A stretch of DNA of 64,000 bases. Source: Labia minor. Its lineage: Eukaryota; Arthropoda; Insecta; Dermaptera; Spongiphoridae. The notes beneath the pieces were generated by a model, which was not told the DNA's origin, searched no databases, and was given only the letters and a program-made list of their open reading frames with translations. Where the stretch lies: the NCBI GenBank assembly GCA_963082975.1, contig OY720345.1:1563001-1627000 (forward strand), written 5' to 3'. Position 1 is the stretch's first letter. The number at the start of each line of letters is the position of its first letter. A program made the position numbers and the translations under genes. Positions 1-10,130 of the stretch are shown here, in pieces.

Positions 1-451
1 AACGAAGTTGCTCTCTTCCTAAATATGAACATCTCAACCTTTCAATATTTATATATAAATATATTGATGAAAATTAATTAATTTTTTTTCTTTTTTTCTT
101 TTAAGTAGATAACTATTTATATTTCAAAATAATAAAAAATTTAAATGAGTTTAAAGTTTTTAATTTTTCATAGGACACAAATAATAAAAGAAATTGAAAC
201 AAAGTTTAAAAAAATGTGCAACTTTGACAAATACCACAAGTTTTGTCTATCTTTAGCTTGACCGATTGGGGGGCATTCATTCCCTAGTGACCAATGTTGG
301 ATCCAAAGTTTACGGTTCAAACTTTCAAGACTCTCTCATCTATTTGATCTAAGAATTCCGACACATAAGCAAGGGTCATATATTTTATTTGGGCTTAAAC
401 CCATATAGGACAGATTAACTCGACTGGCTAAAAAGTTTCTTTTATTCTGTT
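1..451. other. AT-rich unique DNA with a modest GC-richer patch
   Basis: No gene or known repeat is seen. About 240-450 is less AT-rich and has no long open frame. The tract from 452 to 493 is almost pure T, interrupted by single Gs. Confidence 0.5.
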
Positions 452-493
452 TTTTTTTTTTTTTTTTGTTTTTTGTTTTTTGTTTTTTTTTTA

Positions 494-974
494 TCAAATA
501 TTTGATTCTAGTGAAGAATTTATGAACTCAACTGTTAGGGATTAAATTCTAGACAATAAATAATAACGTTATTATATAATAAATAAAATAAGATTATATA
601 TAATAATAATATATATATATATATATAATGGATTAAATTGAAAGAGATAATATTTTAAATAAATCTATAGTCACCCTATCAAATATACTAATAGTTTATT
701 TTACTATAAATAAATAATAATAATAAAAAAAAACAATAAAACTTAGATATTCTTATATTTTTAATTTTAAAGAATAATATATTAATTCTAAAAATACATC
801 TATAATAATAATAATAATATTAATGAAAATATCAATAATAATACAATAAATTTGTATACATATATAAAAGATAAATAACAAAAACAAATTTTTAAAAACC
901 TCCGTTTCATATAAAATCCATTTCCAATAATAGTATATGTTTTTATGTGATGGCTGAAATCAAATAATGAATAT
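494..974. other. AT-rich filler with TAA/TA simple repeats
   Basis: Mostly A, T and short TAA repeats, with a (TA)n run near 605-628. Nothing gene-like is seen. Confidence 0.5.
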
Positions 975-1157
975 TTATGGGCTATGAAAATCAAAAGAAT
1001 CATCAATCAAATCGAAATGTTGAACATCCTCATTCGCGATGGTTTCTGTCAATGTTATTAGGGACACCCTCTCCCATTCCTCCTCCACTTTATCGTCAAC
1101 CACCCTGCCAAACAGGGTTTTGATGTTCGATTCAACCTTTACCCTTGGTAAGGCCAC
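975..1157 (-). CDS. Possible short exon or gene relic, unidentified, 60 codons
   Basis: A minus-strand frame opens MALPRVKVESNIKTLFGRVV and continues as an acidic stretch rich in Glu, Asp and Val with single Trp and Phe residues. It lies in an island (about 1000-1240) clearly less AT-rich than its surroundings, which argues mildly against a chance frame. There is no family match that I can defend; the Trp-Glu-Arg-Val-Ser part recalls the C-terminal region of some pogo/Tigger transposases, but the resemblance is too short to use. No convincing splice acceptor was found upstream. It could be a transposase relic, a small exon or chance. Confidence 0.15.
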   Translation of the reverse strand: MALPRVKVESNIKTLFGRVVDDKVEEEWERVSLITLTETIANEDVQHFDLIDDSFDFHSP

Positions 1158-1853
1158 TTGACAGTATCATTTCATGTTATACTCATGATCCCATCGCTAT
1201 TTCAATGAAATCAAATTGCCAATAACCTATCGAGAAGGGGTATAGCAAAAATTAAAAAAAAAAATTGATTCAAACCTTTTGATTAATATATACGAGGAAA
1301 AAGTTCATTTATACATTGAAAAATTTATAAATTTGTAAAAACAAAAAAACAAAAAAAAAAAAAGAGCGCTAAAATACTATTTATATAACAATAAGATCAT
1401 CTAATAAGAAATGGATTATTGAATGATCGTTGGAGAAAATAGAGAAATTACAAATAAAGAAAAACTATTATTTTGATATTAACATTTCAAAAATACTAAC
1501 TTTATATATATATATTCAGTTCAGAATAAATAAAATCTGTCTAATTTTGTATGAACCCAGATACGGGAATGTAGAAGAAGAAACTGCTCTCATATTTGTA
1601 GGAGGATACAAAGTATATCAAACCTGAGACATATAAACTTTTGGAAATTAAAAATCATGCATAGATCTGCAAACCTTACACGCAAGTTAAAAATAACTAT
1701 GTAATAAAGTTAAACAACAAGCTAAATAACTGAGGAGTTGGTATAATAATAAAATTGTAGTTAATTTTTAGTTTCCGTTTGAAAATAAAATGTTTAATTA
1801 CTTTATTTTTAAGATTCACTCTCTTAACTATTAAATAATTATATATATATGGC

Positions 1854-1884
<31 letters not shown>

Positions 1885-1928
1885 ATATTGTCATTTATTG
1901 GAGGCTAAGTATGGGTTGAGTTATTAAA
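1158..1928. other. AT-rich DNA with (TA)n
   Basis: Simple-sequence DNA, with a (TA)n run at about 1838-1880 interrupted by GGC. The segment 1898-1920 (around GGAGGCTAAGTATGGGTTG) recurs inverted with one change near 23320-23340, so it may belong to an unclassified repeat cut by the HINE-A insertion that starts at 1929. Confidence 0.4.
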
Positions 1929-3285
1929 AATAAGTTGACCTGTGGCCAGGTCCGAACCGACCGACGGTTTGAAATAAATTAATTTCCAGCTACAGAAACA
2001 ATTTCAAATAATTTTAATATATCTATTAATGTAATAAAAAACAGATATAGATAGAACATAAATATTTTTAATTTTATTTTATTTATAATATATATTGTAA
2101 TGATTTTTTGGGGCAGTAAGGTAAAATAGTAAATAAGAAAATTTTTATAAAATCAAAATTTTGAACATTTTATTTAAATTTATGTGTGTTGTAAGAATAT
2201 ATAAAAAAAAAAGGTTTGACGGATGAAATTTAGGTGTATTATTGGTCGCAACAAGGGTGTAATGGCAGCACTTTGGAAGAGGGAATCCAACTTCAGGGTG
2301 TTTCTCTTTCTGGAAGGGTGGAGAGTTCTAAGAAAGTGATGTGATGAGAACAGATGAACTGGTGGTGAAGGCGCTTGGACAGGTGGTCCCGGAGTGACAC
2401 AGCGCTGGACCGGGTGATATTGGGCTTCGGTCCCTTTTTCCTCTAATCGAGTTCCTCCGGTCGGGACACTAGCTACTGCCCGACTGCTCTCATCCAGTCC
2501 ATCCGGACGGGACGATTGCCACTCCACGACTCCTCTTTTTGGACTGCCTCTGGTCTGCTCTGCAAACACTCGCTTCAGGCTAGCTTTTCCCCTCCTTCTT
2601 CACTTCTCCTTGCGGACAACCAATTGGGTGTTCTAATTCGGCTCCGAGTCGGGGAGGATTTGATATTTGACCTGGCTTAATAGGGCTTCGTTGGAATTTG
2701 GATTTATATTTTGGTTTCATATTAATATGACCAATTCCAGAGAATATCCTAATTTTTATTTCATTTCATAGGAAATTTTCTAGAAATAAAATTCTCGAGA
2801 ATCGCTATCACTAAAATTTCACTTCAATATATAAGACCAGGCTGTGACGTCATGAATGGCTGGATGACGTCATATAATTTTAAATTAAGAAAAAAACTAA
2901 TAAAGATGATTTTTCTCGAGTATAAAACCAATACAAAGTGCATGATTCGTGGTGATATGTAAAAAATCTCCTCATGTGAAATTTGGTATGAAAATAACCC
3001 TTCCCTTCCTACCGTCGATCGCTAATACTAGCACTTCCGGTTTCCGGATTTGCACCAAAAGTTGATCAATTCATCCTACTGATGCATTAAGTAAATATAC
3101 CAAATTTCATCAAAATCGGTTGAGCCGTTCAGGCTGTACACATCTATACGGACGGACGGACAGACATCATGCTAAAAATACTTTTTTCTGTTAAGAAAAA
3201 ATGCATGATTCGTGGAGATATGTAAAAATCTCCACATGTGAAATTTGGTGTGAAAACAATACCTCCCTTACTATCGTCGGTCGGT
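1929..3285 (-). mobile_element. HINE-A copy 1, Helentron-like non-autonomous element, split by an insertion
   Basis: Read on the minus strand, the 5' end (ACCGACCGACGAT) is at 3285 and the 3' end at 1929. The 3' end holds the inverted motif ACCGTCGGTCGGT, then the hairpin GACCTGGCCACAGGTC, then AACTTATT. In between are the leader, a (GTCC)n-like tract, the core with GATGAAATTTGGTA and CCGGAAG, two TGACGTCA sites and the AT-rich 3' part. Without the insertion at 2095-2825 the element is about 620 bp, matching other full copies. There is no coding capacity. Such elements are thought to move with proteins from an autonomous Helentron, which is not present here. Confidence 0.75.
2095..2825. mobile_element. 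731-bp insertion inside HINE-A copy 1, 8-bp target duplication
   Basis: HINE-A sequence stops at 2094 and resumes at 2826 at the point expected from intact copies. Both sides carry AATATATA (2087-2094 and 2826-2833), an 8-bp direct repeat of the length made by hAT and some other DNA transposases. No clear terminal inverted repeat is visible. The insert is unusually GC-rich from about 2220 to 2690 and has a 129-codon minus-strand open frame (2180-2569) of low complexity with no recognised domain. It could be a non-autonomous element carrying host cargo. The target is AT-rich, so the exact duplication length is uncertain. Confidence 0.55.
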
Positions 3286-3819
3286 AAAAATGGATTTAAA
3301 ATAAATAAAAAAAAAATTGATTATTAATTTAATTGGTAGCACTCTGTTTATTATTGTTAATAGAAAACAGAATTGTACCTTGGATACTCTTCCAATAACT
3401 CAATTAATTAATTAATTTATGATCTTTGAAAAAGAAAAGGTCGAATTATGACAATAGGTCCCATTCATCAAACGATCCCATTTCAATTACATTGCCCCCT
3501 TTTTAGGTAAAATGTATGTATGTATGTATGTATGTATGTGAGGGTTATTAAATATTTGTCTTAAATTTTTATTTATGGTGTCTTAATGACATTCCTCTAT
3601 TAAAAGGCATTTTTATGAGTCTATGTATATTACAATATATGTTGTATATGTCAGATTTCATCTAATTTAAGTGTTACTATTGGATAAGTATCTTTATTAT
3701 TCTGATTAATTGTTCCAAAATAAATATTATTACAAAATAATAATTAGAAAATGTAATTAAATTGATATATTAGGATATAAAGTAATCCTAAAAAAATAAA
3801 TATTTCTCATAGGGCATCC
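3286..3819. other. AT-rich DNA with a (GTAT)n microsatellite
   Basis: The microsatellite lies at about 3511-3540. No gene or element is seen. Confidence 0.5.
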
Positions 3820-4110
3820 ATTTCGACACGTGTGCAAGCAGCGTTTTGTAATCATAATTTTGCTGATATGTTCGTCAACTGAAAAACCCCTCGGCCTACA
3901 TTTAAATTTATTTCCAAGTCATTTATTTTAGGCCACAATGAATTTATGGATTTACATTAGTGGCCCCCTGGGTTGGCTTTAACTGACGGGAGAGAGTTAG
4001 AGTAGTGGGCGTGAGTTGCGGGTGGTCATAATTTCATTTCCCTTTCGGAAAATCTTTCACTCGGCATCTGTATTTGCAATTAGGTTTCATTTGATGATTT
4101 CAAGTATTAT
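3820..4110. promoter_or_regulatory. GC-richer unique island, possible host regulatory DNA
   Basis: Non-repetitive sequence with balanced composition amid AT-rich filler. It holds TTTATGG and TTTACAT words typical of homeodomain sites near 3940-3960, and no convincing ORF. Regulatory function is inferred only from composition and motif words. Confidence 0.25.
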
Positions 4111-4652
4111 ATTACTCCCAAGAAAACCAGTTACTCTGCAAAATAGAATAAGTTTATCTGACAAACCTTTCTTGACTTTTTAATAACATTTTTTTTTTTT
4201 TTTTACAATCCTGTTCAATCCTGTTTTTAATACAGCCATCATGACAAGCTCTGGGACAATATTAAAAAGTTTTTAAATTTACGCAAACTCATAAAAAGCA
4301 CCTACGTTTTAAATATAAAACAAGATCTTACAATACAATTTATTTTACTATTTATTTTGTAACGCTCACTTTTTGTCCGAACGTAGATGGTTGCATTCCA
4401 ACCGCCTTAAAGCTAACTAGAATGACGTTTTACTACTGCCTGAGGGGGTTGATGAACAGAACAAAAAAAAAAAAAAAAAAAGCCAAGATACTTTTCTAGT
4501 TTCAAATTTAACTTAATAATATATATTATTAAAATGTGTTGCTTTCTAAAAATCCCATCTCTTGAGATTTTAAACTTTTGTTTTATATTTTATTTTATTT
4601 TTTATTAAATTTTATTCAGTGAATAAAATAAAAATCTTCAATCTAATGTTTA
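4111..4652. other. AT-rich DNA with poly-T and poly-A tracts
   Basis: Homopolymer runs near 4190-4204 and 4463-4481. A short GC-richer patch at 4370-4450 has no recognisable feature. Confidence 0.45.
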
Positions 4653-4702
4653 TACTTCTCTCTCTCTCTCTCCCTCTCTCTCTCTCTATATATATATATA
4701 TA
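4653..4702. repeat. (TC)n(TA)n compound microsatellite
   Basis: A TC run passes directly into a TA run. The same compound form (TA next to GA/TC) recurs at 7515-7600, 19133-19176 and 44770-44832. Confidence 0.9.
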
Positions 4703-5080
4703 ATCTTTATAGGTAAGTATGTACATAAATATATACCTATTTATTCTTCTAAATAAAAACTCAAGTTATTATCGATAGATATTAAACATACCAATAGATT
4801 AAAAGACAATTACAACATTTCTATTTGTACTTATTGCTGTTTATTGCTGTTGAAAAAATAATGAAGGGAAGTAATGTTAAATTAAATTTAAAAGAATTAA
4901 CATAAATGGTGCTCTTCAATTTAATATGACAATTTTGTAAATGAAAAAAATCATAGAATTATTATATTAATTGATGCTATATTATTACAATAAATTCAAC
5001 ATGGCTTCCTTAACAAAACTTCTGCCATTTCAATATTCTGAATGAAATGTTTTAATTTAATGGGTTGTATCCATTTGTAA
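4703..5080. other. AT-rich DNA beginning with an AG|GTAAGT word
   Basis: A plus-strand TATAG|GTAAGTAT lies at 4709-4720, just after the TC/TA tract; it is discussed as a splice-like motif in the findings. The remainder is AT-rich without features. Confidence 0.4.
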
Positions 5081-5600
5081 AACTATATATATATACGCAA
5101 GTCCTAGAAGGATATGGCCACCTATTGGAGGGGATATAAGAGGAGTATATATCCGCGAACTGCCGCGACAAGGAATTTAATTAAAAGTTTTGCACCACTT
5201 GCCTTTAAATTCCTATTTTCCATGCCTCTCTAACTCAATTTAAAAGAGCCGCGCAGTAAGGTAATGGGCTACTATTAGCCCTCGCTGCTGAATACTCTGT
5301 AACCTGCACCCTTCAACCCTTTCAAGGCTGCCCTTGGATAGGAGTTGGGAGAGTGGGAGGAGAGTGGGAGGAGAGTGAGAGGAGGGTGGGGGGGTGTACG
5401 GGAGATCGCGCTTTAAACATCGGAGGCGTCGACTCAGGCGGCGTGAATATTAAGCAGGTTGGCAGACATGCTTTGCGCCTGAACTCACAAATATGGTGTC
5501 TTCTCCTTGCATCGGCTAATGGGCCGTCAAGACACGTAACAGGAAAAAAGCTACAGAAAAATAATATAGAAAAAAAGTACAGGAGTAGTTCAATTTAGGT
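5081..5600. promoter_or_regulatory. GC-richer unique island
   Basis: Non-repetitive sequence with a G-rich tandem-like part at 5340-5395 (repeats of GGGAGGAGAGTG type). An 81-codon plus-strand frame (5353-5598) is Gly/Ser-rich where the DNA is G-rich and looks like a by-product of composition. Possible host enhancer or unrecognised exon; neither can be shown. Confidence 0.25.
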
Positions 5601-5639
5601 TTATAGAACAAAACCAGAACAACTTAGAACAATTACAGA

Positions 5640-6065
5640 ACCTACCTATATATTTAAATTTTTCTACATATTCAATATTTGTATGTTCATACTATACCTC
5701 TCTGATACTAAATATTTTGTCTTAGCCCCATCCCTTTTCTACCGCATCTTTAATTGAATTTGTCGAATTTTCTATTATATTTAATTCTATTATATTTAAA
5801 TCGTCCACGTAACCTAATACTTGAATGTTTTGCCTTGGATTTCTCCCCAAATTTGTCCAATCGCATATTCTAATGCTAAATTAAATCAAATTGATGATAG
5901 AGAGTATTCTAGTTTTAACCCAATTTGAATTTCAAAAGTTTTTGATAATTAATTTACGCATCTTACTCTTCTTTTAACATCTTCAAGATAAATCCGAATC
6001 ATACGTATTAATTTTTTCTGAATTCCCATTAAAATTAAAATTTTTAACAGTTTTCCCAACGAATC
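5640..6065 (-). pseudogene. LINE reverse-transcriptase fragment
   Basis: On the minus strand, broken frames give recognisable RT blocks in order: an LLKIL-type helix followed by a segment like IRMIRIYLEDVKRRVRC, then FNLALEYAIGQI (the block before the catalytic box), then LGYVDDLNII, which contains the YVDD catalytic box. Next come TKYLVSERYSMNIQILN and a KNLNI segment equivalent to the EKFKYLG block after the palm. Several stops and at least two frameshifts break it. The post-palm block matches the start of the LINE relic at 37335-37710, so both may come from one family. The clade is not assigned. It ends close to the hairpin at 6074. Confidence 0.75.
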
Positions 6066-6073
6066 ATATATGT

Positions 6074-6157
6074 TGCTTATTCTGCGGTCGTTATCAAGTA
6101 CCGTCTACTTGAGTCGGAGCAAGCGTATGGTACTTGATAACGACTGCAGAATAAGCA
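6074..6157. repeat. 29-bp-arm hairpin
   Basis: Arms 6074-6102 and 6129-6157 are reverse complements with one mismatch; the loop is 26 nt. The total of 84 nt is about the size of a microRNA precursor. The hairpin is followed by AGTTGAAACGTTATAC and a TTTATTTAA-rich tail, a layout like the 3' region of some LINE or Penelope-type retroelements. Since a LINE RT relic abuts it, a retroelement origin is the simpler reading. Confidence 0.7.
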
Positions 6158-7389
6158 GTTGAAACGTTATACATTTATTTAACTAAATAAATAAATTACA
6201 AAAATATGTGGTTCATTAATAAAAAAAAAAATTCCTTTAATAAATCATATTTATACTACCACATCCAATACTACTACTACTACTACTTTATTTAACCTTT
6301 TAAATATATAGATTATATTATTTATTTTATAATTGTATAATAATATTTAAATTATTTCTCTCCTATAATTTTCTATAAGTGACATGAATAGATAAATCAT
6401 TAAATGTTCAAAGAAAATAGACGTGATTTTAATCAATACAAAAAAACAGAAAAAAGAATATCCAATCCATGAATTATAATAATATCATTACTATGTTCAC
6501 AAAGTTTGCAACAGTAGTAAGCTTTTATTATAATAATAGAATATAAAATGGTTTGCCCAATTAACCTTTGCCCAATTTAATTCAGGACACTCTCAAGGGA
6601 GCAGTGATTTGAATGAGGCTCTTGAAATAATTTAAACTTCATTTCTGTTTTAATTTTCATTATTCTTATGGAAGAATAGACTATTTATAACAAATGGATA
6701 CTACTAATAATATATTATACATATATGTATAATATATGTTTGCATAAATTTTTTTTTCAAATTATTCTATTTTTCAAATAGTCAATAAATAATCCATCAA
6801 TTTTAAATTAAACAAAAAAGTGTATATAAATAAGTTTTATAATTTTTTTCAACATTGAACTGTAAATAATTTTTGGTGACTGGTGACAATGTCAATGATA
6901 ATGATAAGTTGAATGAAAAAAAATAAAAAGCAAGCATCGAAATGTGACATAACTTAATATTTTCCTCTCTTTATTTCTCTGGATAATAAATGGATTTTTA
7001 AACCCTATATAAATATGTTCTTTTTATATTTCCTTAAATTAAAATCTCCTTGTATTATGAAATATTATTTTCCTGTATTAAAATTCTATGAGCAAAAATG
7101 AAATTTATCTGCGAATAAAGTTTTCTTTATTGCTCTTGGTAAATTATGAAATTTTCTTCATTCATTTTTCGTTGTTATTCTTTTTTTTTTTTTTTGTTCT
7201 TGTCGTATTTATTTTTGTTTATTCTTTAAAAAAATTTCTTTAAATATATATATATATATATATATAGGTGGGAATAGAAGAAAAGGTTTGCAAATTATCA
7301 AAGATATTTTTTGAAAGTATCACATAACATCATATATTATCAAGATTTTTTTTTTTTTTTTTTTACTTTTTCTTTATTTTTCGTCTTGT
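6158..7389. other. AT-rich filler
   Basis: Contains an (ACT)n tract near 6270-6286, a (TA)n run at about 7240-7266 and poly-T runs near 7180 and 7345. No gene is seen. Confidence 0.5.
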
Positions 7390-7509
7390 AAAAGTCTTGG
7401 ACGGGACGCGCTCCGTCGTATTATACTTCCGGGCAGAGTGCAAAGGAGCAAGGCATGTGTTTGTCAAAACCCTTGGGGGTGGGTTTTTCAGGTTGTATTT
7501 ATATCTATC

Positions 7510-7514
<5 letters not shown>

Positions 7515-7587
<73 letters not shown>

Positions 7588-7600
7588 TATCTATAGATAG
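7515..7600. repeat. (TA)n(GA)n compound microsatellite
   Basis: About 38 bp of TA followed by about 35 bp of GA and a short GATA part, directly upstream of the candidate promoter at 7650. Confidence 0.9.
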
Positions 7601-7649
7601 ATATATATAAGAAAGTTTTCCGCTGATGCGTGTTTGTGTAGGTGGGTAG

Positions 7650-7657
7650 TATAAAAG
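7650..7657 (+). promoter_or_regulatory. Candidate TATA box
   Basis: TATAAAAG lies 91 bp upstream of an ATG with favourable context (GAAGATGGCG), inside a CpG-containing island that starts near 7390. No initiator TCAGT is seen at the expected distance, so the start site is not fixed. This is an inference from motif and context. Confidence 0.3.
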
Positions 7658-7740
7658 AGAACGAGTGTGTGTACAGGGAGCGATAAAGGCGGCATCGGAA
7701 ACGAGCGAAACGTGTAGTAGACGAGAAGCAAGCGGAGAAG

Positions 7741-7833
7741 ATGGCGGATATTTCCCTCGTGGCAAATGAACGAGCAGAAAGGCTCGTCTGTTGTTTCGGG
7801 AGAGTCGAGATGCGAATATTCAAGACTTTATAG
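7741..7833 (+). CDS. Candidate first coding exon or small ORF, 30 codons
   Basis: The frame reads MADISLVANERAERLVCCF and ends after 30 codons. The start has a good Kozak-like context and lies in the GC-richer island downstream of TATAAAAG. No family is recognised. A canonical donor (AG|GTAAGT type) inside the frame was not found; TTAG|GTAGGA at about 7908 lies beyond the stop. It could be an upstream ORF in a 5' leader, a micropeptide or chance. Confidence 0.2.
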   Translation: MADISLVANERAERLVCCFGRVEMRIFKTL

Positions 7834-8139
7834 GTAGTCTCCATGAGCAGAGTACACTTTCCAGATCCACCCTCCCCTCCTTCTGTCATTTGATTTCACT
7901 ATCTCTATTAGGTAGGATATGGAGAGGAGATTTTCACCAGCTCGATATAAAGACACGATTACCCTTGGAAATGGGGGGACACAACGTGTCCTTAATTGAA
8001 AAACATATTATCGTTTATCCGGTCAAAAATATTCTATTTTCGAGGGAAATGAAACGATCGGCTAGTAGAATTTTATAACTTTTTATTATTATTATTACTA
8101 TTATTATTATTATTTAAAGAATTGGTTTTAAAAAAAAAT
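7834..8139. other. Remainder of GC-richer island, then ATT repeats
   Basis: The unique island continues to about 8070 (a 95-codon plus-strand frame from 7791 is unrecognised), followed by an (ATT)n tract at about 8083-8112 next to HINE-C. Confidence 0.4.
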
Positions 8140-8723
8140 CTGGAGTGACTCCACTCGACTATCTCGCAAATTTCAATTGGTTTAATTAACACATATATTA
8201 ATTATATTTAAATTAAATTTAATTATTAATTATAAATTATAAATTAAAATTATAATAAATTATATTTATTAAACCAGCGCGTGCGTGTTTGGCTCTTTGT
8301 TGATGGCACCACGTCACGTGTTGGCGCGTGATTTGCAGTGTTAAAAAATTAATTCCGGTACTTTCAGGGATTTAATCAAGATAAAATTCTATACCAATAG
8401 CAGTTTTATACAATTTTTAATCATGGAAAAAAATATCAAACATACATTTTTATTTTTACGGTCACTTTAGAGGAAAAAATTGAATAGAAAACGTGGTAGA
8501 TAATGACCCTCTTCTGGTTGAGCTACATTTTTCAAAAGTTGATAGAAAACTGCGAATTTTGAATAATGCCTGTGTACCAAATTTCATTATTTTAGCTCAA
8601 ACCGTTTTTACGTAATCTTGTCTACATACATATACACACACACAGGGAGATTTTTCTCAGCCTTAGTGAAAATGACTCAGAAACTTTCAAAACGTATAAA
8701 AACCGTCAAGCTGGCGAGATAGT
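8140..8723 (-). mobile_element. HINE-C copy 1
   Basis: Minus-strand 5' end ACTATCTCGCC at 8723. The 3' end at 8140 carries inverted GCGAGATAGT, then the hairpin CGAGTGGAGTCACTCCAG and a T-rich flank. The interior has the leader, a short (TG)n tract, the core with ATGAAATTTGGTA, CAACC-GAAGAGG and an AT-rich segment near 8170-8270. It is non-coding. The 5' terminal region lacks the CGATCACGAAAATTTTCG part present in copies 2 and 4. Confidence 0.7.
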
Positions 8724-8910
8724 AAAAGAGAGGAGCTGGAAAATAAACAAATAAATAAATATAAACAATGTATAAATAAATATGAAAATAATTTTTTACC
8801 TTTTGGGTAAAATTTTCTAAATTTATATACTAATATTTATTTGTTTATCATTTATAAAAATGACAAAAGTTAAATTTATTTTATGATTTTTGTTTTCAAC
8901 GCAAGTTTTT

Positions 8911-9835
8911 ACCGACCTACGCGATAGGAAGGGTACAGGTATTGTTTTCACACCAAATTTCACATCAGGAGATTTTTTACATATCTCCACGAATGCACTT
9001 TATATTGGTTTTATCATCGGGAAAAATCATCTTCATTAGTTTTTTCTTAATTTAAAATTTTATGACGTCACCCGGCTCTTCATGACGTCACAGTCAGCGT
9101 CAGTCCTTATATATTATAAATAAAATAAAATTAAAAGTATTTTTATGTTATATCCATATCCATATTTTTTATTGCAATAATTAAATTATTGGGTTGGCAA
9201 CTAAGTCATTGCCGATTTCATTCATAGATGACTTCAGTTGAATTTTTAGGTTTACCGACGCAGTCCAAATGTAAAACACATTTTGGTATTTGATAGTTGG
9301 CAATTCAGCTGTCAATCAGTAAAAAAAGTTTTTTGATCGGTTCCGTAGTTTTCGTTTGACGTTCGTTGAAAAATGGAAGATCAAAAGGAACATTTTCGTC
9401 ATATTTTGCTTTTTTATTTCCGCAAAGGGAAAAACGCATCGCAAGCTCATAAAAAGTTGTTTGTGGCGACGAAACCTTAAAGGAACGGACGGCAGTTTCA
9501 AAATTGGTTTGCCAAATTTCGTTCTGGGGATTTTTCACTCAAAGTTGAAAAACACTCTGGTCGTCCAGTTGAAGTTGATGACGACCTAATCAAAGCAATA
9601 ATCGAAATGCTGCCTGAAAGATGGCAAAAGGTCATTGGTCAAAATGGGCAATACATTACAGAATAAAGTTATTTAGTTCCATGAAAAAAATGTCTTTGAT
9701 TTTCTTAAAAAAACGGCAATGACTTAGTTGCCAACCTAATATATTAAAATTATTTGAAATTGTTTCTGTAGCTGGAAATGCTAATTTATTTCAAACCTTG
9801 GGTCGGTTCTGTGCCTGGCCACAGGTCAACTTATT
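8911..9835 (+). mobile_element. HINE-A copy 2, short form, carrying a mariner
   Basis: 5' ACCGACC at 8911; 3' hairpin CCTGGCCACAGG followed by TCAACTTATT to 9835. The microsatellite and core are missing: the leader runs straight into the second leader-like module, as if the two internal direct repeats had recombined. Both TGACGTCA sites remain (about 9062-9090). A mariner at 9189-9739 interrupts the 3' part at a TA. Without it the element is about 370 bp. Confidence 0.75.
9189..9739 (+). mobile_element. Internally deleted mellifera-subfamily mariner
   Basis: Terminal inverted repeats begin TTGGGTTGGCAACTAAGTC and, at the other end, TTAGGTTGGCAACTAAGTC, flanked by TA duplications at 9187-9188 and 9740-9741. 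The transposase start is at 9373 (MEDQKEHFRHILLFYFRKGK), the helix-turn-helix region typical of the mellifera group (cf. Apis mariner). After a frameshift near 9470 it continues QFQNWFAKFRSGDFSLKVEK to DDDLIKAIIEM. It then jumps in frame to the family's last residues, LPERWQKVIGQNGQYITE and a stop. The whole catalytic D,D(34)D domain is missing, so it cannot move by itself. Confidence 0.85.
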
Positions 9836-10130
9836 TTCTTTTTCTTTTTTTTTTTTTTTCAAAAGAAAGAAAGAGAATTATTATCATCTATTAAATATTA
9901 AAAAAAAAATATTAATATTATATTTTTAAATATATAAATAAATAGATATATTTTTTTATTACTTTTAATATAATATAAAATTTCTATAAACTTTCTAAAA
10001 AGCGATGAAATTAAATTCAAAAATAATTTAATTAAATTTATAAGAATAATTTTTCAATGTTTGCTGATGGCAATGAATGCTTGATAAAAAGAAGTGGATT
10101 TAGGTCTATAAATTTTGCTTAAACGAAATT
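9836..10130. other. AT-rich filler
   Basis: Poly-T/A and ATT-rich sequence. Nothing gene-like is seen. Confidence 0.5.

Noticed and set aside
2180-2569. 129-codon minus-strand frame as a host gene
   Set aside because: It lies wholly inside the 731-bp insertion in HINE-A, has low-complexity composition and no known domain. GC-rich DNA alone makes long frames likely.
3511-3540. CRISPR-like or structured array
   Set aside because: It is a simple (GTAT)n microsatellite. No spacer-repeat alternation was found anywhere in the window.
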